Notes: a model not told the origin generated them from the letters alone. Shown: positions 17,415-25,911, counted from the stretch's first letter. The stretch is DNA of 62,474 nucleotides from Leisingera sp. ANG-Vp (GCF_000813725.1 NZ_JWLD01000026.1:1-62474), one strand, 5' to 3'. Translations and numbers: made by a program.

Positions 17415-17600
17415 TCAGTTTTGGGGTCCCGGCGGCTGATCAAAGCTGCTCAGCGCCGTTTCGATCCAGCGCATGGCAGCGGCAATCGCTGCCTCGGCGG
17501 CAGCGCGCTCTTCGCGGCAGCCGGCGGTGAAGTAATGCTCCTGCAGCCGGTGCAGGTTTTCGGAAATCTTCTTGAAATCTGCCGGTACGAACTGGCGCAT
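17415..17600 (-). CDS. small hypothetical protein
   Basis: A 61-residue protein starting MRQFVPADFKKISENLHRL, then a helical segment REERAAAEAAIAAAMRWIE and a short Pro-rich tail. It has one Cys and no membrane segment. The ATG at 17600 has only a weak GGA upstream. The frame is open further upstream to 17777, but that part is compositionally unconvincing and overlaps the divergent LytTR gene. No family recognised; it may be a small helical regulator or accessory protein. Confidence 0.5.
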   Translation of the reverse strand: MRQFVPADFKKISENLHRLQEHYFTAGCREERAAAEAAIAAAMRWIETALSSFDQPPGPQN

Positions 17601-17786
17601 GGGAAATCCATTTATCGATACGCGAGGTGCCTGATGACAGAGCGGGATTGAGCGCGGAGGCAATCTCTTCTTGTGCGGCAATACAAGGAATGAAGAAACC
17701 GCCCCCGGCCACTCTTGAAAAATGCAACCATTTACACGGGGCTGATAAGTTTGGGGACTATCAAGGACAATCTCCAAAGCCGCGAA

Positions 17787-18716
17787 ATGCAGCTGTTTGA
17801 CATGTTCGGTGAGCCGCCGCAGTTCACGTCACATGAAATGAAGCTGGTTTTGCGCAATGGGATCTTTCTGAAATACGCTGCAGCGGTGGTGTTTCTGCTG
17901 ACCGCGTTTGACACGCACGGTTACCGCGAGGCGGGTATGCCATTGTTCGCGAATGTAATGCTTTGGGCGGTTTGCGTGGCGGGTTTCATTCTCGTTTATG
18001 TTGGAATGCTGCTGGCGTGGTTTGTGCTGGCACCGGGCGGGCCAGTGGTGCGGATGCTTCGGGCGGTGCCAAATGCGACGGCTATGGTGCTGGTGTCGGT
18101 TCTGGTGGTGGCTGTGGCCTCCAGCTATACCGACATGGAGTTCAACAGGCAGGCCTTGCTGCAGCATTTGCCGTATAACATCGTTCTGAGCTACGCCTTC
18201 GAAACGCTGCTGTTCGTGTTCGTTCTTCCGCATGTCGACGCGAGCCTGAAGCTCGGGTTGTACCGGCGCGGCAGCGGACGCAGCGGCTTGCCTTTGCAGG
18301 CGGAGGAAACCGCGGCGCAGATCAAACAGGCGGATAGCGGCCCTGCCGCGGATGCGGAGCCTGAAGCGCCAAGCGATGCAGCGGCCTCCCGGCCAGTGGT
18401 GCTGAGCGGCAAGACTTTTGCCCTGGAGGAACTGCGCTATGCAAAATCGGAGGAGCATTACCTGCGGATCGCGACACGTTCCGGCCAGCAGACCTTGCGC
18501 GGCCGGCTTGGGGACCTGATTGCACAGATGCCGGAAGGTGCAGGCATTCAGCCGCACCGGTCCTGGTGGGTCGCCCGCACCGCCGTGGCGGGGCTGAAAC
18601 GCGGGAGCCAGGGGGATGTTCTGCTGCTTGAGGAGGGCATCCGGGTGCCAGTCGCACGGGGGCGGCGTGCGCAGGTGCGCGAGATTGCCAGGCACTGGCA
18701 GATCGAAGAGCATTAG
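17787..18716 (+). CDS. membrane-anchored LytTR DNA-binding regulator
   Basis: A protein of about 309 residues with four predicted membrane helices in the first 165 residues (around FLKYAAAVVFLLTAFD, MLWAVCVAGFILVYVGMLLA, AMVLVSVLVVAVASS and YAFETLLFVFVLP). A linker rich in Ala/Glu follows, then a C-terminal LytTR domain (about 205-300) with the typical LEELRYAKSEEHYLRIATRSGQ and HRSWWVARTAV. LytTR domains bind DNA through beta strands. There is no receiver domain and no adjacent histidine kinase, so sensing is probably by the membrane part itself. The start is uncertain: ATG 17787 has a weak ribosome-binding site and a TTG at 17715 is in frame. Confidence 0.85.
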   Translation: MQLFDMFGEPPQFTSHEMKLVLRNGIFLKYAAAVVFLLTAFDTHGYREAGMPLFANVMLWAVCVAGFILVYVGMLLAWFVLAPGGPVVRMLRAVPNATAMVLVSVLVVAVASSYTDMEFNRQALLQHLPYNIVLSYAFETLLFVFVLPHVDASLKLGLYRRGSGRSGLPLQAEETAAQIKQADSGPAADAEPEAPSDAAASRPVVLSGKTFALEELRYAKSEEHYLRIATRSGQQTLRGRLGDLIAQMPEGAGIQPHRSWWVARTAVAGLKRGSQGDVLLLEEGIRVPVARGRRAQVREIARHWQIEEH

Positions 18717-18748
18717 GCAGGCGCCCAGAGGCTGATCGCCAGCAGAAA

Positions 18749-18778
18749 CGCCCCTCCAGCGGAGAGCCGGGAGGGGCG
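18749..18778 (-). terminator. terminator hairpin between convergent genes
   Basis: CGCCCCTC (18749-18756) pairs with GAGGGGCG (18771-18778). On the minus strand it is followed by TTTCTGCT, so it best fits the end of the HD-domain gene. Confidence 0.6.
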
Positions 18779-18833
18779 CAGCCTGGTCCATGCCAGGCGG
18801 GGCGCGGAGAGGATGCGCCCCGGTGTCTTGGCG

Positions 18834-19424
18834 TCAGTCGTTGGCGGTTTCGGCCAGCTCCATATGGCCCCATCCGCGCGACAGAACCTTGCGCAGGATC
18901 GGCTCGAAGAATTCCAGAGGCTTGGTCGGGTAATCCGGGTCAAAGGCGCATTGGTCGTATTTCTCGCAGAAATACCGGCAGTCTTCCCAATAGGGGCTGT
19001 CGCGGTACTTGTCCCGCGCGTTGCGGTCGCCGCCGAAGTGGTGGTTGTAGTAGAAGCCCTGGAACACGCAGTGGTGCTTGAGGATCCAATAGGTCTTCTC
19101 GCTGACATAGGGCTTCATCATCGCCGCCGACAATTCGCCGTGGTTATAGGGGGACAGGATGTCGCCGGTGTCATGCACCAGGGCGGCCACGATGATCTCA
19201 TCATCGGCGCCGTCCTCATAGGCGCGGGTCGCGGCCTGCAGGCTGTGCTGGTAACGGTTCACCGGGTAGGGGGTCCAATCCTCGTCCAGCGAGCGGATTG
19301 CGTCTAGGATACGGTCGGGCAGGGCGGCGTTATAGGCCTCCTCATAGGCTTCCACCGCGGCCCAGTCCTCGGGCGTGGCTTCTTCGAAACTGGTCCAGGT
19401 TGGCTTGTGGCTTTTGTCCAGCAT
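18834..19424 (-). CDS. HD-domain protein (COG4341-like; PhnZ/TmpB/MIOX-type candidate)
   Basis: The 196-residue protein has an HD-type metal site: H60 (YQHSL), H84-D85 (LVHDTGD), H95 (NHGEL), H117-H118 (LKHH) and D157 (KYDQCAFDP). The order H...HD...H...H...D is shared by HD phosphohydrolases and by the mixed-valence di-iron oxygenases PhnZ, TmpB and MIOX. The KYDxxAxDP segment resembles the latter. It may therefore oxidatively cleave a small phosphonate or polyol rather than hydrolyse a phosphate ester, which is inference. AAGGA precedes the ATG. The gene is divergent from a LysR regulator that probably controls it. Confidence 0.8.
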   Translation of the reverse strand: MLDKSHKPTWTSFEEATPEDWAAVEAYEEAYNAALPDRILDAIRSLDEDWTPYPVNRYQHSLQAATRAYEDGADDEIIVAALVHDTGDILSPYNHGELSAAMMKPYVSEKTYWILKHHCVFQGFYYNHHFGGDRNARDKYRDSPYWEDCRYFCEKYDQCAFDPDYPTKPLEFFEPILRKVLSRGWGHMELAETAND

Positions 19425-19487
19425 GTCGCGAGTCCTTTGGTTGATCTGAGCAGGAGGGTAGCGGAAGCAGGGTGATCAGGAAAACGA

Positions 19488-19502
19488 ATTGATTTGCTCA
19501 AT
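19488..19502. promoter_or_regulatory. candidate LysR box
   Basis: ATTGA-tttgc-TCAAT, a perfect dyad fitting the T-N11-A consensus. It sits 22 bases before the LysR start in the divergent spacer shared with the HD-domain gene, the usual position for an autoregulating, divergently acting LysR site. Confidence 0.55.
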
Positions 19503-19523
19503 CTGACCAGAAATAATGATCAC

Positions 19524-20375
19524 ATGCAGATCAACGCTTTTGAGACTTTTCTGGCGATCGAGGCCGCGGGCAGCTTTCACGGTGCAGCGCGGGCGCTGAA
19601 CATTACCCAGACCGCGGTCAGTGCCCGGATCAAGGCGCTGGAAGAGGCGCTGGGCGCCAGCCTGTTCGAACGCGGCCCCGGCGGTACGCGGCTGAGTGCG
19701 GCGGGGCGGCAGTTCCTGCCTTATGCCGAGCAGATGATCCGCACCTGGGAGTTTGTTTCCGGCGATTTGCGGGCAAGCCTGGCAGGCCGCATGTCGCTGC
19801 GGCTGGGGGCGCAGCTGTCGGTCTGGGATCCGCTGCTGGTGGATGTGGCCGTCTGGCTGGAGCAGGCGCAGGGCGCGGTGCCGTTTACGCTGAACTACGA
19901 CCATGGGCTCAACATGGCAGAGGCGGTGGCGCGCAGGCTGCTGGACCTGGCAATTGTGAATGAAGCGCCGGCAGGCACCAGGCTGGGGGTGGAGGAGCTG
20001 CCGCCGGAGAAGCTGGTGCTGGTCTCGGACCGGCCCGTCCGGCTGGGCCAGGATGAGCTGCCGCTGTTCATCAATCTGGAATTCGGCAACGAGTATTCCG
20101 CCCAGCTGCAGCAGGTCCTGCCGCAGCGCAGCCGTCAGCACATCGTGCTGGGCAATGCGCCGATGGGCCTGCGCTATTTGATGAAACGCGGCGGCATGGG
20201 GTATTTTCCGGCCTATATGGCGGCAGAGGCGCTGGCAGCGGGGCAGATCCACGCAGTGGAGGATGCGCCGCAGATCCAGCTCGGCTGCAAGGTTCTGTAT
20301 CTGCCGGACAACCCGGCACTGGAGCAGATCCGTCAGGTGCTGCAAGGCCTCAGGGAGGTGCGCGCCGGCGTTTAG
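19524..20375 (+). CDS. LysR-family transcriptional regulator
   Basis: The 283-residue regulator has an N-terminal winged helix-turn-helix (about 1-60; FETFLAIEAAGSFHGAARALNI then TAVSARIKALEEALG) and a C-terminal periplasmic-binding-protein-like effector domain (about 85-280). The ATG at 19524 (MQINAFETFL) is the normal start of this family; an upstream in-frame codon at 19494 is rejected. It is divergent from the HD-domain gene, with a candidate LysR box between them, so that gene is the likely target. The inducer is unknown. Confidence 0.92.
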   Translation: MQINAFETFLAIEAAGSFHGAARALNITQTAVSARIKALEEALGASLFERGPGGTRLSAAGRQFLPYAEQMIRTWEFVSGDLRASLAGRMSLRLGAQLSVWDPLLVDVAVWLEQAQGAVPFTLNYDHGLNMAEAVARRLLDLAIVNEAPAGTRLGVEELPPEKLVLVSDRPVRLGQDELPLFINLEFGNEYSAQLQQVLPQRSRQHIVLGNAPMGLRYLMKRGGMGYFPAYMAAEALAAGQIHAVEDAPQIQLGCKVLYLPDNPALEQIRQVLQGLREVRAGV

Positions 20376-20426
20376 CGGCAAATCCGTGCCGGAACTCTGC
20401 AGCTTCTGGAGGAAAGGGAGGAGAGA

Positions 20427-20849
20427 ATGACCAAGCTGAGCGGCCGCTGCCAATGCGGCGCAATTTCCTGGGAAACAGACGGGCCGGTGCTGTGGGCAGG
20501 CCATTGCCACTGCGACAGCTGCCGCCGGGCCAGTTCTGCTGCTTTCACCAGCTTTTTCGGGGTGCCGCGCGACGGTGTTGCCTGGACCGGCACGCCCGCG
20601 GTTAACCGGTCTTCCGCCGCGGTGGAGCGGGGGTTCTGCCCGTCCTGCGGAGCGCAGGTGTTCTACCGCTCCACCCGCTGGCCGGCGGAGACCCATCTTT
20701 TTGCGGCAACCTTGGATGACCTGGCACAGTTTGAACCCCAGGCTCATTTCCACTGGGCCGAACGGGTTGCCTGGACTCAGGTCTCGGACGGCTTGCCAAA
20801 ATATGCCGCGTCGGCAGAGGGCGCGGAGCCGGTCGAGAATGGCGGCTGA
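20427..20849 (+). CDS. GFA-family protein
   Basis: The 140-residue zinc protein of the GFA/CENP-V fold has the conserved cysteines CQCGAI (9-11), CHCDSCRR (about 31-36) and CPSCGAQVF (about 73-76), plus the ending HFHWAERVAW. The family takes its name from a glutathione-dependent formaldehyde-activating enzyme, but most members have unknown substrates. A strong AGGAAAGGGAGGAG precedes the ATG. It follows the LysR gene by 51 bp and converges on the DUF938 gene with only a 6-bp gap. Confidence 0.9.
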   Translation: MTKLSGRCQCGAISWETDGPVLWAGHCHCDSCRRASSAAFTSFFGVPRDGVAWTGTPAVNRSSAAVERGFCPSCGAQVFYRSTRWPAETHLFAATLDDLAQFEPQAHFHWAERVAWTQVSDGLPKYAASAEGAEPVENGG

Positions 20850-20855
20850 ACCCGC

Positions 20856-21509
20856 TCAGGCAGGTTTGCCAGTTACCAGCGCCAGGTTGTTGGCGGGCAT
20901 CTCCACCGCCTGAACCAGCTCCAGACCGGCGGCCTGCAGCCAGGTGATGGTATCGAAGTCGTCCTTGTAGCCTATTGCCGGGTCATGGCCGGATAAGGCC
21001 GCGTGGAAATTGCGGTCGCCGTCGCTGGTCAGCTCGCCGCCGCGCATGAAGGGGCCATAGATCACGAACCGCCCGCCGGGGGCGAGAGCGGCGGCGGCCT
21101 CGCGGATCAGGGTTCTGGCCTCGCTTTCGCTGATCAGGTGCAGGAGGTTCACCAGCATGATCAGATCCTGGCCCGCGTGATCCGCGCTCCAGCCGGGGGC
21201 GGTAGCGTCGAGCGGCAGGGGCGGGGAAATGTTGCTGAGCCCGCTTTCTGCGGCATAGGCTTGAATGCTGGCGCGGCGGATTTCGTCCACTTCGGTCGGC
21301 TGCCAGCACAGGCCGGGCAGGCGGGCGGCATAGGCAACCGCGTGCTGGCCGGTGCCGCTGGCGAGTTCCAGCGCCTTGCCTTGCTCTGGGGCAACCTCTG
21401 CCAGCAGATCGCACAGCACCTCTGCATTGCGGGCGGCGGCCGGGGCAAAGAGCTTGCCGTCCTGGGGCGCGGCGACGGACGCTGCGCCGGGAACTGACCG
21501 CACCGGCAT
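20856..21509 (-). CDS. DUF938 protein, predicted SAM-dependent methyltransferase
   Basis: The 217-residue protein of the DUF938 family has a class I methyltransferase fold, with the SAM motif LELASGTGQHAVAYA (about 48-62) and a second segment QDLIMLVNLLHLISE. The substrate is unknown. Its ATG overlaps the TGA of the upstream FAD oxidoreductase as TGATG, so translation is probably coupled. It is the last gene of a three-gene operon with an aldo/keto reductase and a DAO-type oxidoreductase. Confidence 0.9.
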   Translation of the reverse strand: MPVRSVPGAASVAAPQDGKLFAPAAARNAEVLCDLLAEVAPEQGKALELASGTGQHAVAYAARLPGLCWQPTEVDEIRRASIQAYAAESGLSNISPPLPLDATAPGWSADHAGQDLIMLVNLLHLISESEARTLIREAAAALAPGGRFVIYGPFMRGGELTSDGDRNFHAALSGHDPAIGYKDDFDTITWLQAAGLELVQAVEMPANNLALVTGKPA

Positions 21510-22579
21510 CAGCGCAGCCTCGCAGGCGACAAGGCAGTTACGGTGGCCGCGTCCAGCTCCGTCTGGCGGCCGGCCACCAGATCCGCAACCAGCTGCGCCG
21601 CGGCGGGAGAGGTCTGCACGCCATAGCCGCCCTGGCCGGCGCTCCAGATGAAACCGGGATGGGCCGGGTCGGGGCCCAGCAGCAGCGCCCCGTCCGGGGC
21701 AAAGCTGCGCAGGCCTGCCCAGTTGCTTTCAACGCGGGTGACCGGCTCGGTCACGTTTTCCTCATATCGGGCCAGGCCTTCGGCCAGCACCATGTCGTCG
21801 GCATAGGCATCATGCGGATCAACCGGGTCGGCTTCGGCCGGAGAGACCAGCAGCTTGCCGGCATCCGGTTTGGCGTACCAGGTCTCGCCTGCACCCATGA
21901 TCATCGGCCAGGACGTGACGTCATGGCCGCCCGGGGCGGGCAGCCGTGCCATCGAGCGGCGTTTGGGCTGCAGCCCGATCGGCGCGGCGCCTGCCATCAC
22001 GGCGACCCGGTCGGCCCAGGCGCCTGCGGCATTGACCAGTTGCCTGGCTTCATAGGTTTCACCGCCTGCGGTCACCTGCCAGCCGGCGGCGGTGCGGGTA
22101 ATGGCGGTGACGGGCGCACGGGTCTGGACTACGGCACCATTGGCGCGTGCCGCCTTGGCAAAGCCCTGCAGCAGCAGATCGGCGTCGAGGTCCTGGGCCT
22201 CAGCATGAAAACCCGCCATGGTGACCCGTTCGGGATGCAGGATCGGCACCTTGTCGCGGGCTTCCGCGCCGGAAATGGGCTCCAGATCCAGCTCCTTCAG
22301 CCCGTGAGCAAAGACCTCGGCGTTCTGCGGCCCGCCCACCAGCATGAAGCCGCGCGGCGACAGGCAGCCCTGTGCCTGATGATGGGCAGCACTTGCGCGG
22401 GAAAGTTCCACCACCGGCGGCGGCCCGTAGGTTTCGGCAAACATCGCGGCAGAACGGCCCGAGGCGTGATAGCCAAGCGCGTCTTCCATCTCCAGCAGAG
22501 TGACGCTGCCGAGCTCTGAAAGCTTGGCTGCGGCGCCGGTGCCCGCCAGCCCGCCGCCGATGATAAGGAAGTCCTGCAT
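21509..22579 (-). CDS. FAD-dependent oxidoreductase (DAO family)
   Basis: The 356-residue protein has an N-terminal FAD motif MQDFLIIGGGLAGTGAAAKL and the DAO-family C-terminal GYGVQTSPAAAQLVADLV. It resembles amino-acid or sarcosine-type oxidases and dehydrogenases that act on C-N bonds; the substrate is unknown. The internal segment GYHASGRSAAMFAE fits this family. GGAGAGC precedes ATG 22579, four bases after the aldo/keto reductase stop; the open frame extends upstream inside that gene and is ignored. Confidence 0.88.
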   Translation of the reverse strand: MQDFLIIGGGLAGTGAAAKLSELGSVTLLEMEDALGYHASGRSAAMFAETYGPPPVVELSRASAAHHQAQGCLSPRGFMLVGGPQNAEVFAHGLKELDLEPISGAEARDKVPILHPERVTMAGFHAEAQDLDADLLLQGFAKAARANGAVVQTRAPVTAITRTAAGWQVTAGGETYEARQLVNAAGAWADRVAVMAGAAPIGLQPKRRSMARLPAPGGHDVTSWPMIMGAGETWYAKPDAGKLLVSPAEADPVDPHDAYADDMVLAEGLARYEENVTEPVTRVESNWAGLRSFAPDGALLLGPDPAHPGFIWSAGQGGYGVQTSPAAAQLVADLVAGRQTELDAATVTALSPARLR

Positions 22580-22583
22580 GAGG

Positions 22584-23525
22584 TTAGCTCTCCTGTTCTT
22601 CCAGCCGGTCGGTGGCTGGGGCCGGGCGGGGGCTGAGGGCTTCGACCGCCTGGTACAGCTCCGCGTCCATGCCAAAGGCCAGTGCCGAAAGCGAGGGCTG
22701 CAGCTGTTCTGCATTGCGGGCCGAGATGATCGGCATCGGTGCGGCAGGATGGGCGGCGGCCCAGGCCACGGCAAGGGTGGCTGGATCAACCCCGCGCTGG
22801 GCGGCCAGATCTGCCAGGGCCTTGGCGGTTTCATGCATGACGGCGGGGCTGTAACGGGTGCTGTAGCCCTTGTCCTCGGTGATGCGGCCGGTGCCGCCTG
22901 CGGCGTATTTTCCGGTCAGCAATCCGCCGCCGAGGGGAGAGTACGGTGCGGCCGCGATGCCCTGATCGGCGCACATCGGCAGAATCTCGACCTCGGCCTG
23001 GCGCTTCACCAGCGAGTACATCGGCTGCAGGATGTCCACGCAGATGCCGGAGGCCAGACCGGCCATCTGCGCCTTCATCACCTGCCAGGCGGCAAAGTTC
23101 GACAGACCGGCATAGCGGATCCTGCCCTCGTCCTTGAGGGCGGCAAAACAGTCCATGGTTTCGCGCAGATCGGTGTCGGGATCGAACCTGTGCAGATAGA
23201 GCACATCCACCATGTCCAGCTGCAAACGCTGCAAGCTGGCGTCCAGCTGAGCGCGCATGTTGGCTGCACCGGCGCCGCCTTCGTAGCCTGCTTTGGTGGC
23301 GATCAGAAGCTGATCGCGCTCCGCCTTGATCAGGCTGCCCAGAATCTGTTCCGAGCGGCCCTCGGTATAGACCCAGGCGGTGTCGAAATGGGTGATGCCG
23401 GCGGCGCGGCTGGCAGCGTACATCTCTGCCGATTGGCGCTCACCGGCGCGGCCGCCGAACTGCATGCAGCCAAAGGCAAAGCGGCTGGCCGGGGTTCCGT
23501 CGGGGCTGGTCAGAATCTGGGTCAT
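22584..23525 (-). CDS. aldo/keto reductase
   Basis: The 313-residue NADPH-dependent oxidoreductase has the AKR TIM barrel. Catalytic residues appear as D and Y in HFDTAWVYTEGRSEQILG (about 44-61), K in LIATKAGY and H in LYLHRFDPDTDL. The C-terminal cofactor loop is PIISARNAEQLQPSL. The start ATG 23525 gives MTQILTSPDGTPASRFAFGCMQFGG, the standard N-terminus. It is the first gene of the operon with the FAD oxidoreductase and DUF938 protein and is divergent from the lipoprotein at 23655, with 129 bp between them for both promoters. Confidence 0.93.
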   Translation of the reverse strand: MTQILTSPDGTPASRFAFGCMQFGGRAGERQSAEMYAASRAAGITHFDTAWVYTEGRSEQILGSLIKAERDQLLIATKAGYEGGAGAANMRAQLDASLQRLQLDMVDVLYLHRFDPDTDLRETMDCFAALKDEGRIRYAGLSNFAAWQVMKAQMAGLASGICVDILQPMYSLVKRQAEVEILPMCADQGIAAAPYSPLGGGLLTGKYAAGGTGRITEDKGYSTRYSPAVMHETAKALADLAAQRGVDPATLAVAWAAAHPAAPMPIISARNAEQLQPSLSALAFGMDAELYQAVEALSPRPAPATDRLEEQES

Positions 23526-23654
23526 GGCGCGGAGCTTGGCATAGGGGCAGGCGGCTGGAAAGGCGGTTTTGCCGGCATGGTGTTTGTTCTGCTGGCTGCC
23601 ACAATGCCGCCCGCTTTTTCTGCCAGGATGCGGCAAGCGGAATGGAGAGTGAAT

Positions 23655-24239
23655 GTGAAACAGTTTCTGATGATCGGGGCCGCGGCGCTGCTGGCGGCCT
23701 GCTCTGCGCCGGAGCAGACGGACTATTGGTCGGCAACCCGGACCGGATACGGCACCCAGGCTGCGGTGCAGACGGCTGCGCCGGGCACGCCGGACTACCG
23801 CACGGCAGCTTTGGCGGAGGCCGGGGTTTACACCACGGCCATGCGGCCTGGTCTGCACAAGACCCGGACCGGAGCGCCCTGGCTGGTCACCCATACCGCC
23901 CGCTACCAGGCAGGCGGCGCACCTTCCGCCGGGCGTGCGGCGGCACAGACGGCGATGGGGTATATGAGCTCAAAGCGGAAGTCGCCCTATGCAGCGCAAA
24001 CCCACCTGGGCAAGTCGAGAGCCAGGTTCCGGATTGTCACGGTCGACGGCAGCAGCTTTGCAGTGCTGTTCAAGATCAGCCTGCAGCTGAAGTATCTGGT
24101 GGCGTCCGACAAGGAGGCGCTGAAGCAGCTTTACACCCATGTGGCAGAGCTGTCGGGCTGCCAGGTGACTGGGCCTGCGCTGATCAAGCGGCAGGATGGT
24201 GTTGCGGTGCAGCTTGCGGCTCCGGTTGCCTGCTCCTGA
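23655..24239 (+). CDS. lipoprotein of unknown function
   Basis: A 194-residue protein starting at GTG 23655, with GGAGAG spaced correctly upstream. The N-terminus VKQFLMIGAAALLAACSAP carries a lipobox (LAAC), so it should be lipidated and envelope-anchored. The mature part has repeated short Tyr/Thr-containing segments and a C-terminal region with a Cys pair candidate (SGCQVTG and PVACS end). No family recognised. The frame is open far upstream, but that is antisense to the aldo/keto reductase operon. Confidence 0.8.
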   Translation: MKQFLMIGAAALLAACSAPEQTDYWSATRTGYGTQAAVQTAAPGTPDYRTAALAEAGVYTTAMRPGLHKTRTGAPWLVTHTARYQAGGAPSAGRAAAQTAMGYMSSKRKSPYAAQTHLGKSRARFRIVTVDGSSFAVLFKISLQLKYLVASDKEALKQLYTHVAELSGCQVTGPALIKRQDGVAVQLAAPVACS

Positions 24240-24257
24240 CCCTGTGGCGCAGAGAGG

Positions 24258-24280
24258 CCGCGGCTTGTGAACAGCCGCGG
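24258..24280. terminator. hairpin between convergent lipoprotein and VOC genes
   Basis: CCGCGGCT-tgtgaac-AGCCGCGG, a perfect 8-bp stem. There is no T run on either side, so termination efficiency is uncertain. Confidence 0.5.
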
Positions 24281-24301
24281 TGCCTCCAGAAGATTAAGGG
24301 G

Positions 24302-24652
24302 CTAGTCCGAGAAGCAGAGTTTGTTACGGTCCAGATCCCGGACATATGCTGAAAACCGCGGTCCGCGCCGGCCTGGAGCCCCTTCGCAGGTGCCGCCCAG
24401 GCTGAGCGCCTTTTCATAGAGGCGTGTTACCTCTTCAGCCGATCCGGTGCTGAACCCCACCATGGTTCCATTGCCATTGGCGGCCGGTTGACCATCAAAG
24501 GGCAGGGCGGTTGCAAAGGCAAAATCGTCCCGCAGCCAGTAGGTCATTCTTTCGCTGGGGCGGACGTTTGTAAATCCTTTGTCTTCAAACAGCGCGCCGT
24601 AGAACCTGACCGAGGCGTCCATGTCATTGGTTCCAACAACGAAGTAATTCAT
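24302..24652 (-). CDS. VOC-family (glyoxalase/bleomycin-resistance fold) protein
   Basis: The 116-residue protein opens MNYFVVGTNDMDASVRFYGALFED, typical of the vicinal-oxygen-chelate fold, and ends DLDRNKLCFSD. Members include glyoxalases, dioxygenases and binding proteins, and no substrate can be named. A GTG at 24658 is an alternative start with slightly better spacing to GGAGA. It is convergent with the lipoprotein gene. Confidence 0.85.
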   Translation of the reverse strand: MNYFVVGTNDMDASVRFYGALFEDKGFTNVRPSERMTYWLRDDFAFATALPFDGQPAANGNGTMVGFSTGSAEEVTRLYEKALSLGGTCEGAPGRRGPRFSAYVRDLDRNKLCFSD

Positions 24653-24784
24653 TTTCACGGGCAATCTCCAATCCGCTGGTGCAACTGCCGGCCAAAATGC
24701 AGCCGGCTGATTACAGGGCGGGTCTAACTGCAAGCAGTGACAGGGTGTGTCAGCAGTCCGCCGGGAAAATCAGTGCTTTACCCA

Positions 24785-24815
24785 CAAAAAAAGGCCCGCC
24801 GGATGGCGGGCCTTT
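24785..24815 (-). terminator. strong intrinsic terminator of the xdh-BMP transporter operon
   Basis: On the minus strand, AAAGGCCCGCC-atcc-GGCGGGCCTTT is followed by more T, giving a T7 tract. It lies 22 bases after the BMP protein stop. Confidence 0.92.
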
Positions 24816-24837
24816 CAATGTTCGCGAACCGCAAAGA

Positions 24838-25911
24838 TTACTGCGGGATGTCGCCTTCCAGGCCTTCGACATAGAAGTTCATGCCGGCCAGGGTGCCGTC
24901 ATCGGCGGTTTCGCCGTCTGCCAGCCAGTCGGAGCCGTCCTGCTTTTTCAGCGGGCCGGTGAAGGCGTGGTAAGAGCCGTCTGCCAGCGAGGCCTTGATT
25001 GCCAGGGCAGCTTCCTTGACGTCAGCCGGAACCGCGTCGGAGATCTCGCCGATGCCCACCATGCCGGCGCCAATGCCGTCCCAGGTGTCTTTGCTTTCCC
25101 AGGTGCCGTCCATCACGGCCCTGGTGCGGGCGATGTAGTAGGGCGCCCAGTCATCGATGATGGAGGACACGCGCGGCTTGGGGCCATACTCGGCCATGTC
25201 GGAGGCCTGGCCGAAGGTGATCACGTTGCCGGCGGCCTGCGCAGCTGCCTGCGGCGCGGTGGAGTCGGTGTGCTGTAGGATCACGTCGGCGCCCTGTTCA
25301 ATCAGAACCTTGGCGGCGTCGGCTTCCTTCGCCGGGTCGAACCAGGTGAAGGCCCAGACGATCTTGAACTGGACGTCGGGGTTCACTTTTTTGGCGTGGA
25401 TATAGGCAGAGTTGATGCCGCGCACCACTTCCGGGATCGGGTAGGAGCCGATGTAGCCGACGATGTTCGACTCAGTCATGTGGCCCGCGATGGTGCCCTG
25501 CACAGCGCGGCCTTCATAGAAACGGGCGGAATAGGTCGAGACGTTGTCGGCGCGCTTGTAGCCGGTGGCGTGCTCGAATTTCACGTTGGGGAATTTCTTG
25601 GCGACGTTGATGGTCGGATCCATGTAGCCGAAGGAGGTGGTGAAGATCAGGTCCGCGCCTTCCAGCGCCATCTGGGTCATCACGCGCTCGGCGTCCGGGC
25701 CTTCAGCGACGTTTTCAACGTAAACGGTTTCGACCTTGTCGCCGAATTCGGCTTCAACCGCCTTGCGGCCCTGGTCGTGCTCATAGGTCCAGCCGCCGTC
25801 GCCGACGGGGCCGACATAAACAAAGCCCACTTTGGTGGTGTCGGCCATCGCCGCACTTGCGGCCAGGCCAAGCGCCACGGCGGCGCTGGTCAGAAGATTG
25901 GTCAGTTTCAT
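24838..25911 (-). CDS. BMP-family ABC transporter substrate-binding protein (purine/nucleoside type)
   Basis: The 357-residue periplasmic binding protein has a signal peptide (MKLTNLLTSAAVALGLAASAAMA) and the Med/BMP (PnrA-like) fold: VGFVYVGPVGDGGWTYEHDQG, TTSFGYMDP, VGYIGSYPIPEVVRG and HTDSTAPQAAA. Characterised BMP proteins bind nucleosides or related ligands. As the last gene of an operon with xanthine dehydrogenase, it most likely captures a purine or purine nucleoside. The start ATG 25911 is preceded by GGGGAG. It ends at a strong terminator. Confidence 0.93.
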   Translation of the reverse strand: MKLTNLLTSAAVALGLAASAAMADTTKVGFVYVGPVGDGGWTYEHDQGRKAVEAEFGDKVETVYVENVAEGPDAERVMTQMALEGADLIFTTSFGYMDPTINVAKKFPNVKFEHATGYKRADNVSTYSARFYEGRAVQGTIAGHMTESNIVGYIGSYPIPEVVRGINSAYIHAKKVNPDVQFKIVWAFTWFDPAKEADAAKVLIEQGADVILQHTDSTAPQAAAQAAGNVITFGQASDMAEYGPKPRVSSIIDDWAPYYIARTRAVMDGTWESKDTWDGIGAGMVGIGEISDAVPADVKEAALAIKASLADGSYHAFTGPLKKQDGSDWLADGETADDGTLAGMNFYVEGLEGDIPQ

